From the NCBI GenBank assembly GCA_900546645.1, contig URDR01000026.1, forward strand, positions 1 to 34,104: DNA of 34,104 nt, in the 5' to 3' direction. The position numbers and the translations under genes are program-made. The first letter of the stretch is position 1. Each line of letters begins with the position of its first letter. Shown here piece after piece: positions 1-6,272 of the stretch. The DNA comes from an uncultured Bacteroides sp. Lineage in GTDB: Bacteria > Bacteroidota > Bacteroidia > Bacteroidales > Bacteroidaceae. The notes beneath the pieces were generated by a model that did not search any database, was not told the DNA's origin, and worked only from the letters and a program-made list of their open reading frames with translations.

Positions 1-20
1 ATTCTTACACGTTTACTCAT
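1..20 (-). CDS. start of a divergent minus-strand gene (partial)
   Basis: An ATG on the minus strand at 20 opens a frame reading M-S-K-R-V-R that runs off the window edge. It would be transcribed away from the terminase operon and lies beyond a regulatory-looking 200-bp gap, so it may start the other late operon (head, tail and fibre genes are missing from the window). Only six codons are visible, so this is a positional inference. Confidence 0.28.
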
Positions 21-86
21 TTTCTCATGCCACGCCTTTATGCATTGGCGCTGCAATATTACAGAGCACTTACCGGGAAGCCAAAA

Positions 87-126
87 AAGTGTGCAATGGT
101 TGCACACTTCTATGAAACCGTTGCAC
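87..126. promoter_or_regulatory. dyad operator candidate upstream of the terminase operon
   Basis: A perfect inverted repeat, AAGTGTGCAA-TGG-TTGCACACTT, occupies 87-109. A third half-site, TTGCACA, lies at 120-126, about two helical turns from the dyad centre. It sits just upstream of a promoter-like sequence (132-163) for the terminase operon and could serve a divergent promoter too. The likely role is a binding site for a middle/late activator of the Mor/C kind; two candidate regulators are encoded at 8257 and 11356. The protein partner is inferred. Confidence 0.5.
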
Positions 127-131
127 ATTAT

Positions 132-163
132 TTTGGCTGCAAGCTGATAAGCGGACAACTTTG
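132..163 (+). promoter_or_regulatory. promoter of the plus-strand late operon
   Basis: TTTG at 132-135 matches the Bacteroides -33 element. After 20 bases comes CAACTTTG (156-163), one mismatch from the -7 consensus TAnnTTTG. The predicted transcript starts near 170, giving a leader of about 55 nt before the terminase small subunit. The imperfect -7 together with the adjacent dyad suggests an activator-dependent phage late promoter. Confidence 0.45.
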
Positions 164-226
164 CGAATAAATCGGGCAGGTGCAAGGGACTCCGAAGCCT
201 GCCTTTAACCCTATATTCTTTATTAT

Positions 227-691
227 ATGACAAAGGCAGAAATCGAAAAGAAAAAATCTCTTGCACGCTCACTGTTCCTTTCCGGCATGGAACAGACTGA
301 AATTGCGGAGAAAGTGGACGTGTCACGCGTCACCATCTCAAAATGGTGCACGGCTGACGGATGGAAAGAGGCAAGGGCGGCAAAGAACGTCACCCGGCCG
401 GAACTGGTGAACAAACTCCTGCTCACCATTGATACACTCATTACTCAAGTCAACGAATCGAACGACCCTGCACTTGTAGCTGGTCTCGGGGACAAACTGG
501 CCAAACTTTCGGCGGTGATTGAAAAGTTAGACAAGAAGGCCAACGTAGTGGATGTCATTGAAGTGTTCATGGCATTCTCCAAATGGATTGAATACCGTTC
601 AACCATCGACCCGGAAGTGACTCCGGAACTGGTCAGGGCAATCAACAAGTACCAGGATCTGTATATCACCGAACAGATGGGCATAAAATAA
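227..691 (+). CDS. terminase small subunit (Mu gp27-like)
   Basis: This 154-residue protein starts with a helix-turn-helix (about residues 19-45, TEIAEKVDVSRVTISKW), typical of the DNA-recognition domain of phage small terminases. The rest is helical and probably drives oligomerisation. It lies directly upstream of the large terminase (7-bp gap), where the small subunit is expected. Its role is to select phage DNA for packaging and load the motor. The start is the ATG at 227; no strong Shine-Dalgarno is visible, as is usual for Bacteroides. The family assignment rests on size, HTH and position. Confidence 0.8.
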   Translation: MTKAEIEKKKSLARSLFLSGMEQTEIAEKVDVSRVTISKWCTADGWKEARAAKNVTRPELVNKLLLTIDTLITQVNESNDPALVAGLGDKLAKLSAVIEKLDKKANVVDVIEVFMAFSKWIEYRSTIDPEVTPELVRAINKYQDLYITEQMGIK

Positions 692-698
692 AACGGCT

Positions 699-2258
699 AT
701 GGCAACAGCAGCGGAAAAGAAACAGGCATACGAACAGTGGAAGGAACACTGTAAAAGAGTGCAGTCCATCACGGATACGGCTTTGCTCGCGGGCGAGACA
801 CCGGCACAAAAGGACAGGCGTATTCTGCGTCTGCAGGGTAACTATGCCGCGTTCTGTGAATATTACTTCCCCCACTTTCTCACCTTGCGTGACAAAACCA
901 CCGGGGAAGTCATACGCACCATCCACAATGCACCGTTCCACAATGCGGCAGCGGCTAAAGTAAAAGGCACACCCAACCTGAAAGCGGTATTCATGTGGCC
1001 GCGTGGCCATGCCAAGTCCACACACATGGACATTTTTGTTCCGCTGTGGCTGATGTTCCAGCCCAAACGTCTCATCAACTTCATGGTGGTGGTCGGCAAA
1101 AGTGAGGACTCAGCCACACGTCTGCTGGGAGATATTCAGGCAGAACTGGAACATAACCAGCGCATCATTGCCGACTTCGGCAAGCAGCAGGGGAATGCCT
1201 CCTGGCAGGATGGGGAGTTCAAGGCGGCCAACGGGGTGAAATTCCTGGCTTGCGGACGCGGACAGTCTCCACGTGGTTTGCGAGACCGGGAAGCACGTCC
1301 GGACTACATCGTCATCGATGACTTGGATGACGACGAACTGTGCCGCAATGAGAAACGGGTGCATGACATTACAGACTGGGTGAAAGAAGCCCTTTTTGGT
1401 GCACTGGATGTGGGCCGGGGACGCTTTATCATGGTCGGGAACCTCATTTCTAAAAACTCGGTGCTGGCCAATCTCACCAAGACAAAAGGGGTACATGTAT
1501 CCGTCATCAAGGCAATAGACAAGAACGGAGAACCGGTATGGCGCGAAAAATGGACGAAAGAGGAGGCGCAGGAATACAGGGATTTCGTAGGCTACCGGGC
1601 ATGGGAAAAGGAGATGATGCACAACCCCATCGTGGACGGCACTATCTTCCGGGCAGACTGGATTCGTTACAAGAAACTGCCCAGACTGTCCAAGTATGAA
1701 ATGCTGGTCTGCTATACCGACCCCTCTTTCAAATCGACCACTTCAAACGACTACAAGGCTTGCCGCCTTTGGGGCAAGATTGGGAAGGAACTGCACCTTA
1801 TAGACTGTTACGTCCGGCAGGATACCGTTTCCGGAATGGTACGGTGGCTTTACGACCTCTACGAGCGTACACGCGATACGGCAGCCGTCCAGTTCTTTAT
1901 GGAAGCGAACTTCATGCAGGATGTCATTCTGGATGAGTTTGAGGCAGAAGGAAATCTGCGTGGATACCAACTGCCCATCATGCCGGACAAACGAAAGAAG
2001 CCGGACAAGCTCCAGCGCATCGAAGCGGTGTCACCATTATGGGAACGCGGTTTCGTATTCTACAATGAGAAGTTGAAAGAATCGCCGGATATGCAGACCG
2101 GAATCGAACAGACCTTGGCTCTGGAGCGTGGCAGCCGTATTCACGATGATGCACCGGATGCCGACGAGGGAGCCATCTGGATGCTGCAGCGCAATTCAAG
2201 GCAGGAGAGTTTTCAACCGGTGTTCGGCAAAAGGCCGACCGCCAAAAATATATGGTAA
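699..2258 (+). CDS. terminase large subunit (packaging ATPase/nuclease)
   Basis: This 519-residue protein has a Walker A-like motif PRGHAKST at 101-108 and a Walker B segment YIVIDDLD at 203-210, forming the packaging ATPase. A C-terminal RNase H-like nuclease domain follows, with acidic clusters YTDPSF and HDDAPDADEG. The length is normal for Mu-like TerL. The enzyme docks at the portal and drives DNA into the prohead; in transposable phages it cuts host-flanked DNA headfuls. It follows the small subunit and precedes the portal, in conventional order. Confidence 0.92.
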   Translation: MATAAEKKQAYEQWKEHCKRVQSITDTALLAGETPAQKDRRILRLQGNYAAFCEYYFPHFLTLRDKTTGEVIRTIHNAPFHNAAAAKVKGTPNLKAVFMWPRGHAKSTHMDIFVPLWLMFQPKRLINFMVVVGKSEDSATRLLGDIQAELEHNQRIIADFGKQQGNASWQDGEFKAANGVKFLACGRGQSPRGLRDREARPDYIVIDDLDDDELCRNEKRVHDITDWVKEALFGALDVGRGRFIMVGNLISKNSVLANLTKTKGVHVSVIKAIDKNGEPVWREKWTKEEAQEYRDFVGYRAWEKEMMHNPIVDGTIFRADWIRYKKLPRLSKYEMLVCYTDPSFKSTTSNDYKACRLWGKIGKELHLIDCYVRQDTVSGMVRWLYDLYERTRDTAAVQFFMEANFMQDVILDEFEAEGNLRGYQLPIMPDKRKKPDKLQRIEAVSPLWERGFVFYNEKLKESPDMQTGIEQTLALERGSRIHDDAPDADEGAIWMLQRNSRQESFQPVFGKRPTAKNIW

Positions 2259-2259
2259 C

Positions 2260-2490
2260 ATGATACAACTGATTAAAAGAATGATTTTTGCATGGCGCTA
2301 TAAACGTGCCGTTGCCCGTGCTTGCAAGTATGCCAAGCTCTACGGAAGAAAATACTACGTCCTGTATATGGGCGGCAAACTGAAAGTTGTCCCCAAAAGG
2401 AATATCTGCGAACTGATTCACCGCCACCGTTTCCGCAAGGGAACCACTATCCGGGATATAGAAAAAATGGCATTATTCATCACTAAATAA
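2260..2490 (+). CDS. small basic phage protein, unknown
   Basis: This 76-residue, strongly basic protein (many Lys/Arg, N-terminal MIQLIKRMIFAWRYKRA) starts at the ATG at 2260, one base after the TerL stop. It has no recognisable domain. The amphipathic N-terminus and basic charge suggest nucleic-acid or membrane contact, but this is speculation. It lies within the packaging/head operon, tightly spaced on both sides, so it is probably co-translated with TerL. Confidence 0.6.
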   Translation: MIQLIKRMIFAWRYKRAVARACKYAKLYGRKYYVLYMGGKLKVVPKRNICELIHRHRFRKGTTIRDIEKMALFITK

Positions 2491-2497
2491 TAAGGTC

Positions 2498-2917
2498 ATG
2501 TTCATTACAGAAGAAGATTACAAAGTTGTCATCGGCGACAACGCATTGAAGGTCATCTCCCAGGTAAGCCCGGAAAACCGTACCAATGCAGAAGCGGAAG
2601 CCCGGGAAGAAATTGCCGGTTATCTACGGCCGAAATACGACTGTACGGCCATTTTCTCTGCACAGGATGAACACCGGAACCGGCTCATTGTCATGTACAC
2701 CTGCGACATTTCACTTTACCACATGAGCGCAGCCATGCCACAAAAGATGGGAAGCGAGATACGCAAGGAACGATATGAACGGGCCATCAAGTGGCTTGAA
2801 GGCGTACAGGCCGGAAAAATTGTCCCTGATTTGCCCTTGGCTGTCGGAGAAGATGGGCTTCCGTCCGGAAATTCACTTGTTTACAGCTGTCAGAAGCAGC
2901 TTCATCATAACTGGTAG
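2498..2917 (+). CDS. DUF1320-like protein (Mu gp36-like, head-tail connector)
   Basis: This 139-residue protein matches the general pattern of Mu gp36/DUF1320: a short N-terminal segment, then helices with AEAREEIAGYLRPKY and a C-terminal stretch beginning RYERAIKWLEGVQ before a Pro-rich tail. Family members are thought to act at the head-tail connector. It ends 4 bp before the portal start. Recognition is by pattern and position only. Confidence 0.6.
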   Translation: MFITEEDYKVVIGDNALKVISQVSPENRTNAEAEAREEIAGYLRPKYDCTAIFSAQDEHRNRLIVMYTCDISLYHMSAAMPQKMGSEIRKERYERAIKWLEGVQAGKIVPDLPLAVGEDGLPSGNSLVYSCQKQLHHNW

Positions 2918-2921
2918 GACT

Positions 2922-4232
2922 ATGGATATTAAAGACTTTTTCAGCGGTATGTTTTCCAGTAAACCGAAAAACGTACTGCAAACGCCATACGGCAATTTTA
3001 ATCTGGCCAAGGGGAAAGACATCAAGCGGGTGCAGAAAATGGTCATCGACCTGCAGCGCACCACCGATGCACTCACCCGGAAGGACATCAAGAACTGGCG
3101 CGATGCCTGGCAGTCGGCCATCAATGTGGACAGCCCCAGCCGCCAGCGCCTGTACGACATCTACCGGGACGCGGAAATAGATCTTCACCTCTCCGGATGC
3201 GTGGAGCAGCGCAGAGGGTTTGTCATGGCACGCTCTTTCAAAATCGTAGACGTGAAAGGGGATGAGAACGAGGAGGCGGTACACTTCTTCGACCAATCCT
3301 GGTTCAAACAGCTCATGCGATATGCGCTCGATTCCATCTACTGGGGACATTCGCTCATCGAATTGGGCGACCTTTGCACTGACGGCGACGGCTGCATCTG
3401 TTATTCGGATGTGAAGCTTATTCCGCGTAAGCATGTCATTCCTGAATATGGGCGTGTCATAACCGACCTCGGACAGGACTGGACTACAGGTATAGACTAC
3501 CGCCAGCCGCCTTTTTCGGACTGGCTCATTGAGGCCGGCAGACCTGACGACCTCGGGCTGTATCTCAAGGCAGCTTCACAGACTATCCCCAAAAAGAATA
3601 TGCTGGCTTTTTGGGATACCTTCGGGGAAATATTCGGAATGCCCATGCGTATAGCACGCACCACCTCGCGCGACCAGAAAGAAATCGACCGCCTTGACAA
3701 GATGCTGCGTGAAGCCGGAACCGCTCTCTCCATGGTGGCAGGAATGGAAACCGAAATCGAATTTGTGGAAAGCGGCAAGGGAGATGCATTCAATGTCTAT
3801 GACAAGCGCATCGATCGGGCCAATTCCGAACTGTCAAAGCTTATCATCGGACAAACGATGACCATTGAGGACGGAAGCAGCCTCTCACAGTCTGAAACGC
3901 ACCTTGAAGTGTTCCAGAACCTCGTGGAAAGTGACTGCGACATGCTGCGGGATATAGTGAACAACCAACTCATTCCGCGCATGGTTCGTCACGGTTTTCC
4001 TGTCAAGGGACTGCGTTTTGATTGGGACTACTCCATTGACTACACTCCCGAACAGCAGAAAGCCTACGAAGAAATGGTACTGCAGCACTACAAGGTGAAG
4101 CCACAGTACTTTGAGGAAAAATACGGCATTCCGTGCGAGGAGAAGGAACCGAAGGAAGAGCCGGACCCGGCAGATCCGAAAAAGAAGAAAGACGACAAAC
4201 AGGCTGGAACGCTATCCCGTTTTTTCGACTGA
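2922..4232 (+). CDS. portal protein, DUF935 family (Mu gp29-like)
   Basis: This 436-residue protein starts at the ATG at 2922 (MDIKDFFSGMF). The middle carries the portal core, with blocks such as LHLSGCVEQRRGFVMA, YWGHSLIELG and LSKLIIGQTMT, the last near the conserved QTLT-type element of DUF935 portals. The C-terminus is Lys/Glu/Pro-rich. The portal is the dodecameric channel through which TerL packages DNA. The stop codon at 4230-4232 lies inside a strong -1 frameshift signal, so a fraction of ribosomes may continue into the MuF frame and make a portal-MuF fusion of about 876 residues. Confidence 0.87.
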   Translation: MDIKDFFSGMFSSKPKNVLQTPYGNFNLAKGKDIKRVQKMVIDLQRTTDALTRKDIKNWRDAWQSAINVDSPSRQRLYDIYRDAEIDLHLSGCVEQRRGFVMARSFKIVDVKGDENEEAVHFFDQSWFKQLMRYALDSIYWGHSLIELGDLCTDGDGCICYSDVKLIPRKHVIPEYGRVITDLGQDWTTGIDYRQPPFSDWLIEAGRPDDLGLYLKAASQTIPKKNMLAFWDTFGEIFGMPMRIARTTSRDQKEIDRLDKMLREAGTALSMVAGMETEIEFVESGKGDAFNVYDKRIDRANSELSKLIIGQTMTIEDGSSLSQSETHLEVFQNLVESDCDMLRDIVNNQLIPRMVRHGFPVKGLRFDWDYSIDYTPEQQKAYEEMVLQHYKVKPQYFEEKYGIPCEEKEPKEEPDPADPKKKKDDKQAGTLSRFFD

Positions 4233-5551
4233 GCCCCGAGGATTATTCGGGGCTGCATCTACGCTACAGTTCATTGCTTGGCAATCATACCCTCCAACTC
4301 TCAAAAGAGGACGAGGCAAAATTGATGCGTGACAAGCTTACAGAGATGTTCGACCGCATGATGAAAGCCCTGTTCCGGGAGCAGGGGGCAAACCTTGAAA
4401 TCAACATACTGGCTTCAGAAGAGGCGCAGGACTTTATAGAGACGCACGCCTCCGTCCTGGACTCTTCATTCCGGCAGGTGGAGATGTCCGAGGCCATGCG
4501 AGGGCGCCTGCAGAGGTCGGATTATATATTCTCAGGCCTAAAGACGTTCCATGAACTGAACGAAGCCTTCCCCTCCCTGCTGGATGAGAACGGCAATCGA
4601 AAAACGTTCGAACGCTTTTTGAACGATGTCCGGAAGATAGACGAAACCTATAATCGGGGCTACCTCCGGGCAGAGTACAACTTTGTGCAGGCTTCGGCGA
4701 CTATGGCCGCCAAGTGGGAACGGTTCGCAGAAGACGGGGACCGCTACAACCTCCAGTACCGGACGGCCGGGGATGGCAAGGTTCGCCCGGAACATGCCGA
4801 ACTGCATGGGGTAACACGACCTATGGCAGACCCCTTTTGGGAAGAGTATTTCCCGCCAAATGGATGGAACTGCAGGTGCACCGTAGTCCAGGTACGAAAA
4901 TCCAAATATCCGGAAACGCCCTACGATGAGGCAATGGCATTGGGCGAGTCAGCCCTTCAAAGGGACACCAAAGGCATCTTCCGGTTCAACCCGGGAAAAG
5001 AACAGAAGACCATGCCGGATTACAACCCATACACCATCAAAAGGTGCAGGGATTGTGATATGGCCAAAGGGAAACTTAAACTGGCCTTCGTTCCGGACAA
5101 CGAGCTGTGCGCCGCCTGCAAAATACTGCAAAAATGCGCCGGAGACCGGGAAAAGTCCGCACGAGCTATCGAACGTATCCATTATCTGCATGAAATGGAG
5201 CCTCTACTTCAAAAGAAAGTGGAAAAGAACATAAATGGCAAGGACTTGAATATCGGCTTTACCAAAGAGGGCAACAAGCACTTGTTCTCCGACACATTCG
5301 GACGGACACGCATCGTTTCCAAGGAGGACTTGAAGAACCTGGATTCACACCTTGAACGTGCCGAATATGTGGATGATTCCGCATTGACTCACCCAAGGAC
5401 GGACAATGTGGAACACTTCTTCTACTTCAAAGTTAAAATCAATGGAAAATGGGTAAGGCTTAATGTTGCCAAAGAAGTAACAAGAAGGGATAACGGTTAT
5501 ATCCGCATAAAATACTTTTTATACTCAGTAAATGATATAATAGTAGAATAA
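4133..5551 (+). CDS. MuF-type minor head protein with C-terminal toxin-like domain
   Basis: The frame holds a MuF/SPP1-gp7 domain. Its signature is YRTAGDGKVRPEHAELHG and PPNGWNCRCT at about 208-250 (numbered from the GTG at 4133). A Cys-rich patch (CRDCD, CAACKILQKC at 305-335) follows. The C-terminal ~100 residues (HPRTD, then HFFYFKVKING-like strands) resemble the Barnase-EndoU-ColicinE5/D-RelE nuclease folds often attached to MuF proteins; this is an inference from pattern. MuF proteins are injected minor head proteins. The start is doubtful: the GTG at 4133 overlaps portal by 100 bp. Expression by -1 frameshift from portal at 4220 is the better explanation; read that way this frame contributes about 441 residues. 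Confidence 0.85.
   Translation: MRGEGTEGRAGPGRSEKEERRQTGWNAIPFFRLSPEDYSGLHLRYSSLLGNHTLQLSKEDEAKLMRDKLTEMFDRMMKALFREQGANLEINILASEEAQDFIETHASVLDSSFRQVEMSEAMRGRLQRSDYIFSGLKTFHELNEAFPSLLDENGNRKTFERFLNDVRKIDETYNRGYLRAEYNFVQASATMAAKWERFAEDGDRYNLQYRTAGDGKVRPEHAELHGVTRPMADPFWEEYFPPNGWNCRCTVVQVRKSKYPETPYDEAMALGESALQRDTKGIFRFNPGKEQKTMPDYNPYTIKRCRDCDMAKGKLKLAFVPDNELCAACKILQKCAGDREKSARAIERIHYLHEMEPLLQKKVEKNINGKDLNIGFTKEGNKHLFSDTFGRTRIVSKEDLKNLDSHLERAEYVDDSALTHPRTDNVEHFFYFKVKINGKWVRLNVAKEVTRRDNGYIRIKYFLYSVNDIIVE
4220..4254 (+). promoter_or_regulatory. -1 programmed ribosomal frameshift signal, portal to MuF
   Basis: The slippery heptamer T TTT TTC (4220-4226) is in the portal frame. It is followed by a 5-nt spacer that enters the portal stop and then by a perfect 8-bp hairpin, AGCCCCGA (4232-4239) / TCGGGGCT (4247-4254), with a 7-nt loop. 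A -1 slip reads TTT TTT CGA CTG AGC, exactly the MuF frame. The MuF frame has no good initiation codon nearby: only a GTG at 4133, deep inside the portal gene, or an ATG at 4325. No U-tract follows the hairpin, so it is not a terminator. Confidence 0.7.
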
Positions 5552-5559
5552 AAAAAACA

Positions 5560-5634
5560 AAAGCACCAAGGGCGACACTTTGGACTAAAACGCCTGCTCG
5601 TCATTCCCTCAATGCTTCTGTGTTTGCAAATATA
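5560..5634 (-). promoter_or_regulatory. minus-strand promoter and possible short antisense transcript
   Basis: The 109-bp gap after MuF contains TATATTTG on the minus strand (5634-5627), a perfect -7 element, with CAATTG near the -33 position. A transcript from about 5620 would run ~70 nt to a weak CCAA/TTGG stem and a run of eight Ts (minus strand, 5559-5552) at the MuF 3' end. No convincing protein is encoded. It could be a small antisense RNA against MuF or a non-functional match. Confidence 0.22.
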
Positions 5635-5660
5635 CAAAACATTTTTTAATCCAATTGCTT

Positions 5661-5894
5661 ATGAACAAGATTCTTTCATTTTTGAAACAAAGTAACCGCT
5701 ACAAACACCTGGTAGGCGGTTTTATCGTGGGGCTGCCAGCCCTGACACCGTACGCGGCCTTATACGCAGCCGCCATCGCAGCCTCCTCGCTGGAGCTCAA
5801 AGACAAGCTCCGGGGCGGTCGTTGGGACTGGACGGACTGGACACTCACCGTGACCGGAGGAGCAATCGCCGCATTGATTTTCCTCGTTATCTAA
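5661..5894 (+). CDS. small two-helix membrane protein (holin/spanin-like position)
   Basis: This 77-residue protein starts at the ATG at 5661 (MNKILSFLKQ). It has two hydrophobic helices: GGFIVGLPALTPYAALYAAA (about 19-38) and LTVTGGAIAALIFLVI at the C-terminus. They are joined by a polar segment, KDKLRGGRWDWTDW. Small proteins of this pattern occur in Bacteroides phages near lysis or tail genes and are usually annotated as periplasmic or membrane proteins. A lysis role (holin or inner-membrane spanin) is possible, but no endolysin is visible in the window. It ends 23 bp before the DGR RNA promoter. Confidence 0.6.
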   Translation: MNKILSFLKQSNRYKHLVGGFIVGLPALTPYAALYAAAIAASSLELKDKLRGGRWDWTDWTLTVTGGAIAALIFLVI

Positions 5895-5916
5895 CAAGGG
5901 GACTGGCTTTTATCCG

Positions 5917-5924
5917 TACCTTTG
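5917..5924 (+). promoter_or_regulatory. -7 element of the DGR template RNA promoter
   Basis: TACCTTTG is a perfect match to the Bacteroides -7 consensus. It predicts a start near 5930, right at the beginning of the template-repeat segment. No clear TTTG is found 19-20 bases upstream. This would let the template RNA be made independently of the late operon. Confidence 0.5.
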
Positions 5925-5930
5925 CACCCC

Positions 5931-6066
5931 GGTGGAGCTTCCTGATAGTCCGTGTGGTCTATCGCGGGTACAACAATGCGAATGCGAATGGCGGCGTGTC
6001 GAATGCGAATGCGAATAACGATGCATCGAACTCGAACACGAATGTCGGCTCCCGTCTGGAAATCTA
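5931..6066 (+). repeat. DGR template repeat (TR)
   Basis: The segment reads, in the frame ending at 6067, as a VR-like protein tail: RGYNNANANGG, then VSNANANND, then ASNSNTNVGSRL. Thirteen Asn codons are AAT/AAC. Such adenine-rich codons in a short block before a DGR-type reverse transcriptase are the hallmark of a template repeat, because each A is copied mutagenically into the variable repeat. The ending NVGSRL fits the C-type-lectin/FGE-fold ends of DGR targets. No matching variable repeat is seen in the window, so exact boundaries cannot be set. Confidence 0.8.
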
Positions 6067-6260
6067 ACAATCGGCGTACAACACCGGGGACGTGTCCCCT
6101 ACCGTGGTGCCGAGGGAAGCAAGCCACAGCAAAAGCGCACAGGTGCGGAAAGCTGAAAAATCACGCGTCGGGTGGAGTTTGGTAGGCTCAAGTCAGCTCG
6201 AAGAAGTCAGACCCGGGGAAAGGAAGGCCCTTATCTTCCGTTTGTAAAACAATCAAAAAA
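5931..6260 (+). ncRNA. DGR RNA: template repeat plus structured spacer
   Basis: About 200 nt separate the TR from the reverse transcriptase and contain no plausible gene. They form hairpins: CACC GGGGAC-gt-GTCCCC (6082-6099) closed by GGTG (6106-6109), and GGAAG/CTTCC (6222-6239). In the Bordetella DGR, the RNA downstream of TR is needed for cDNA priming with RT and Avd; an equivalent role here is inferred from position and structure. The RNA may also read through into the reverse transcriptase mRNA. Confidence 0.65.
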
Positions 6261-6272
6261 AACAATGCTATA

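Noticed and set aside
4232..4254. Hairpin after the portal gene as a transcription terminator
   Set aside because: No T-run follows on either strand, and the reading frame continues straight through into MuF.
5970..6020. GCGAAT repeats in the TR resembling the repressor operator half-site
   Set aside because: They are explained by Asn-Ala codon repetition in the template. No dyad like TTCGCATTTGCGAA is formed.
5822..6067. 81-codon frame covering the template repeat
   Set aside because: It starts inside the upstream membrane protein gene in another frame, and only its end looks protein-like because the TR mirrors the target's C-terminus. Treated as RNA template, not a gene.
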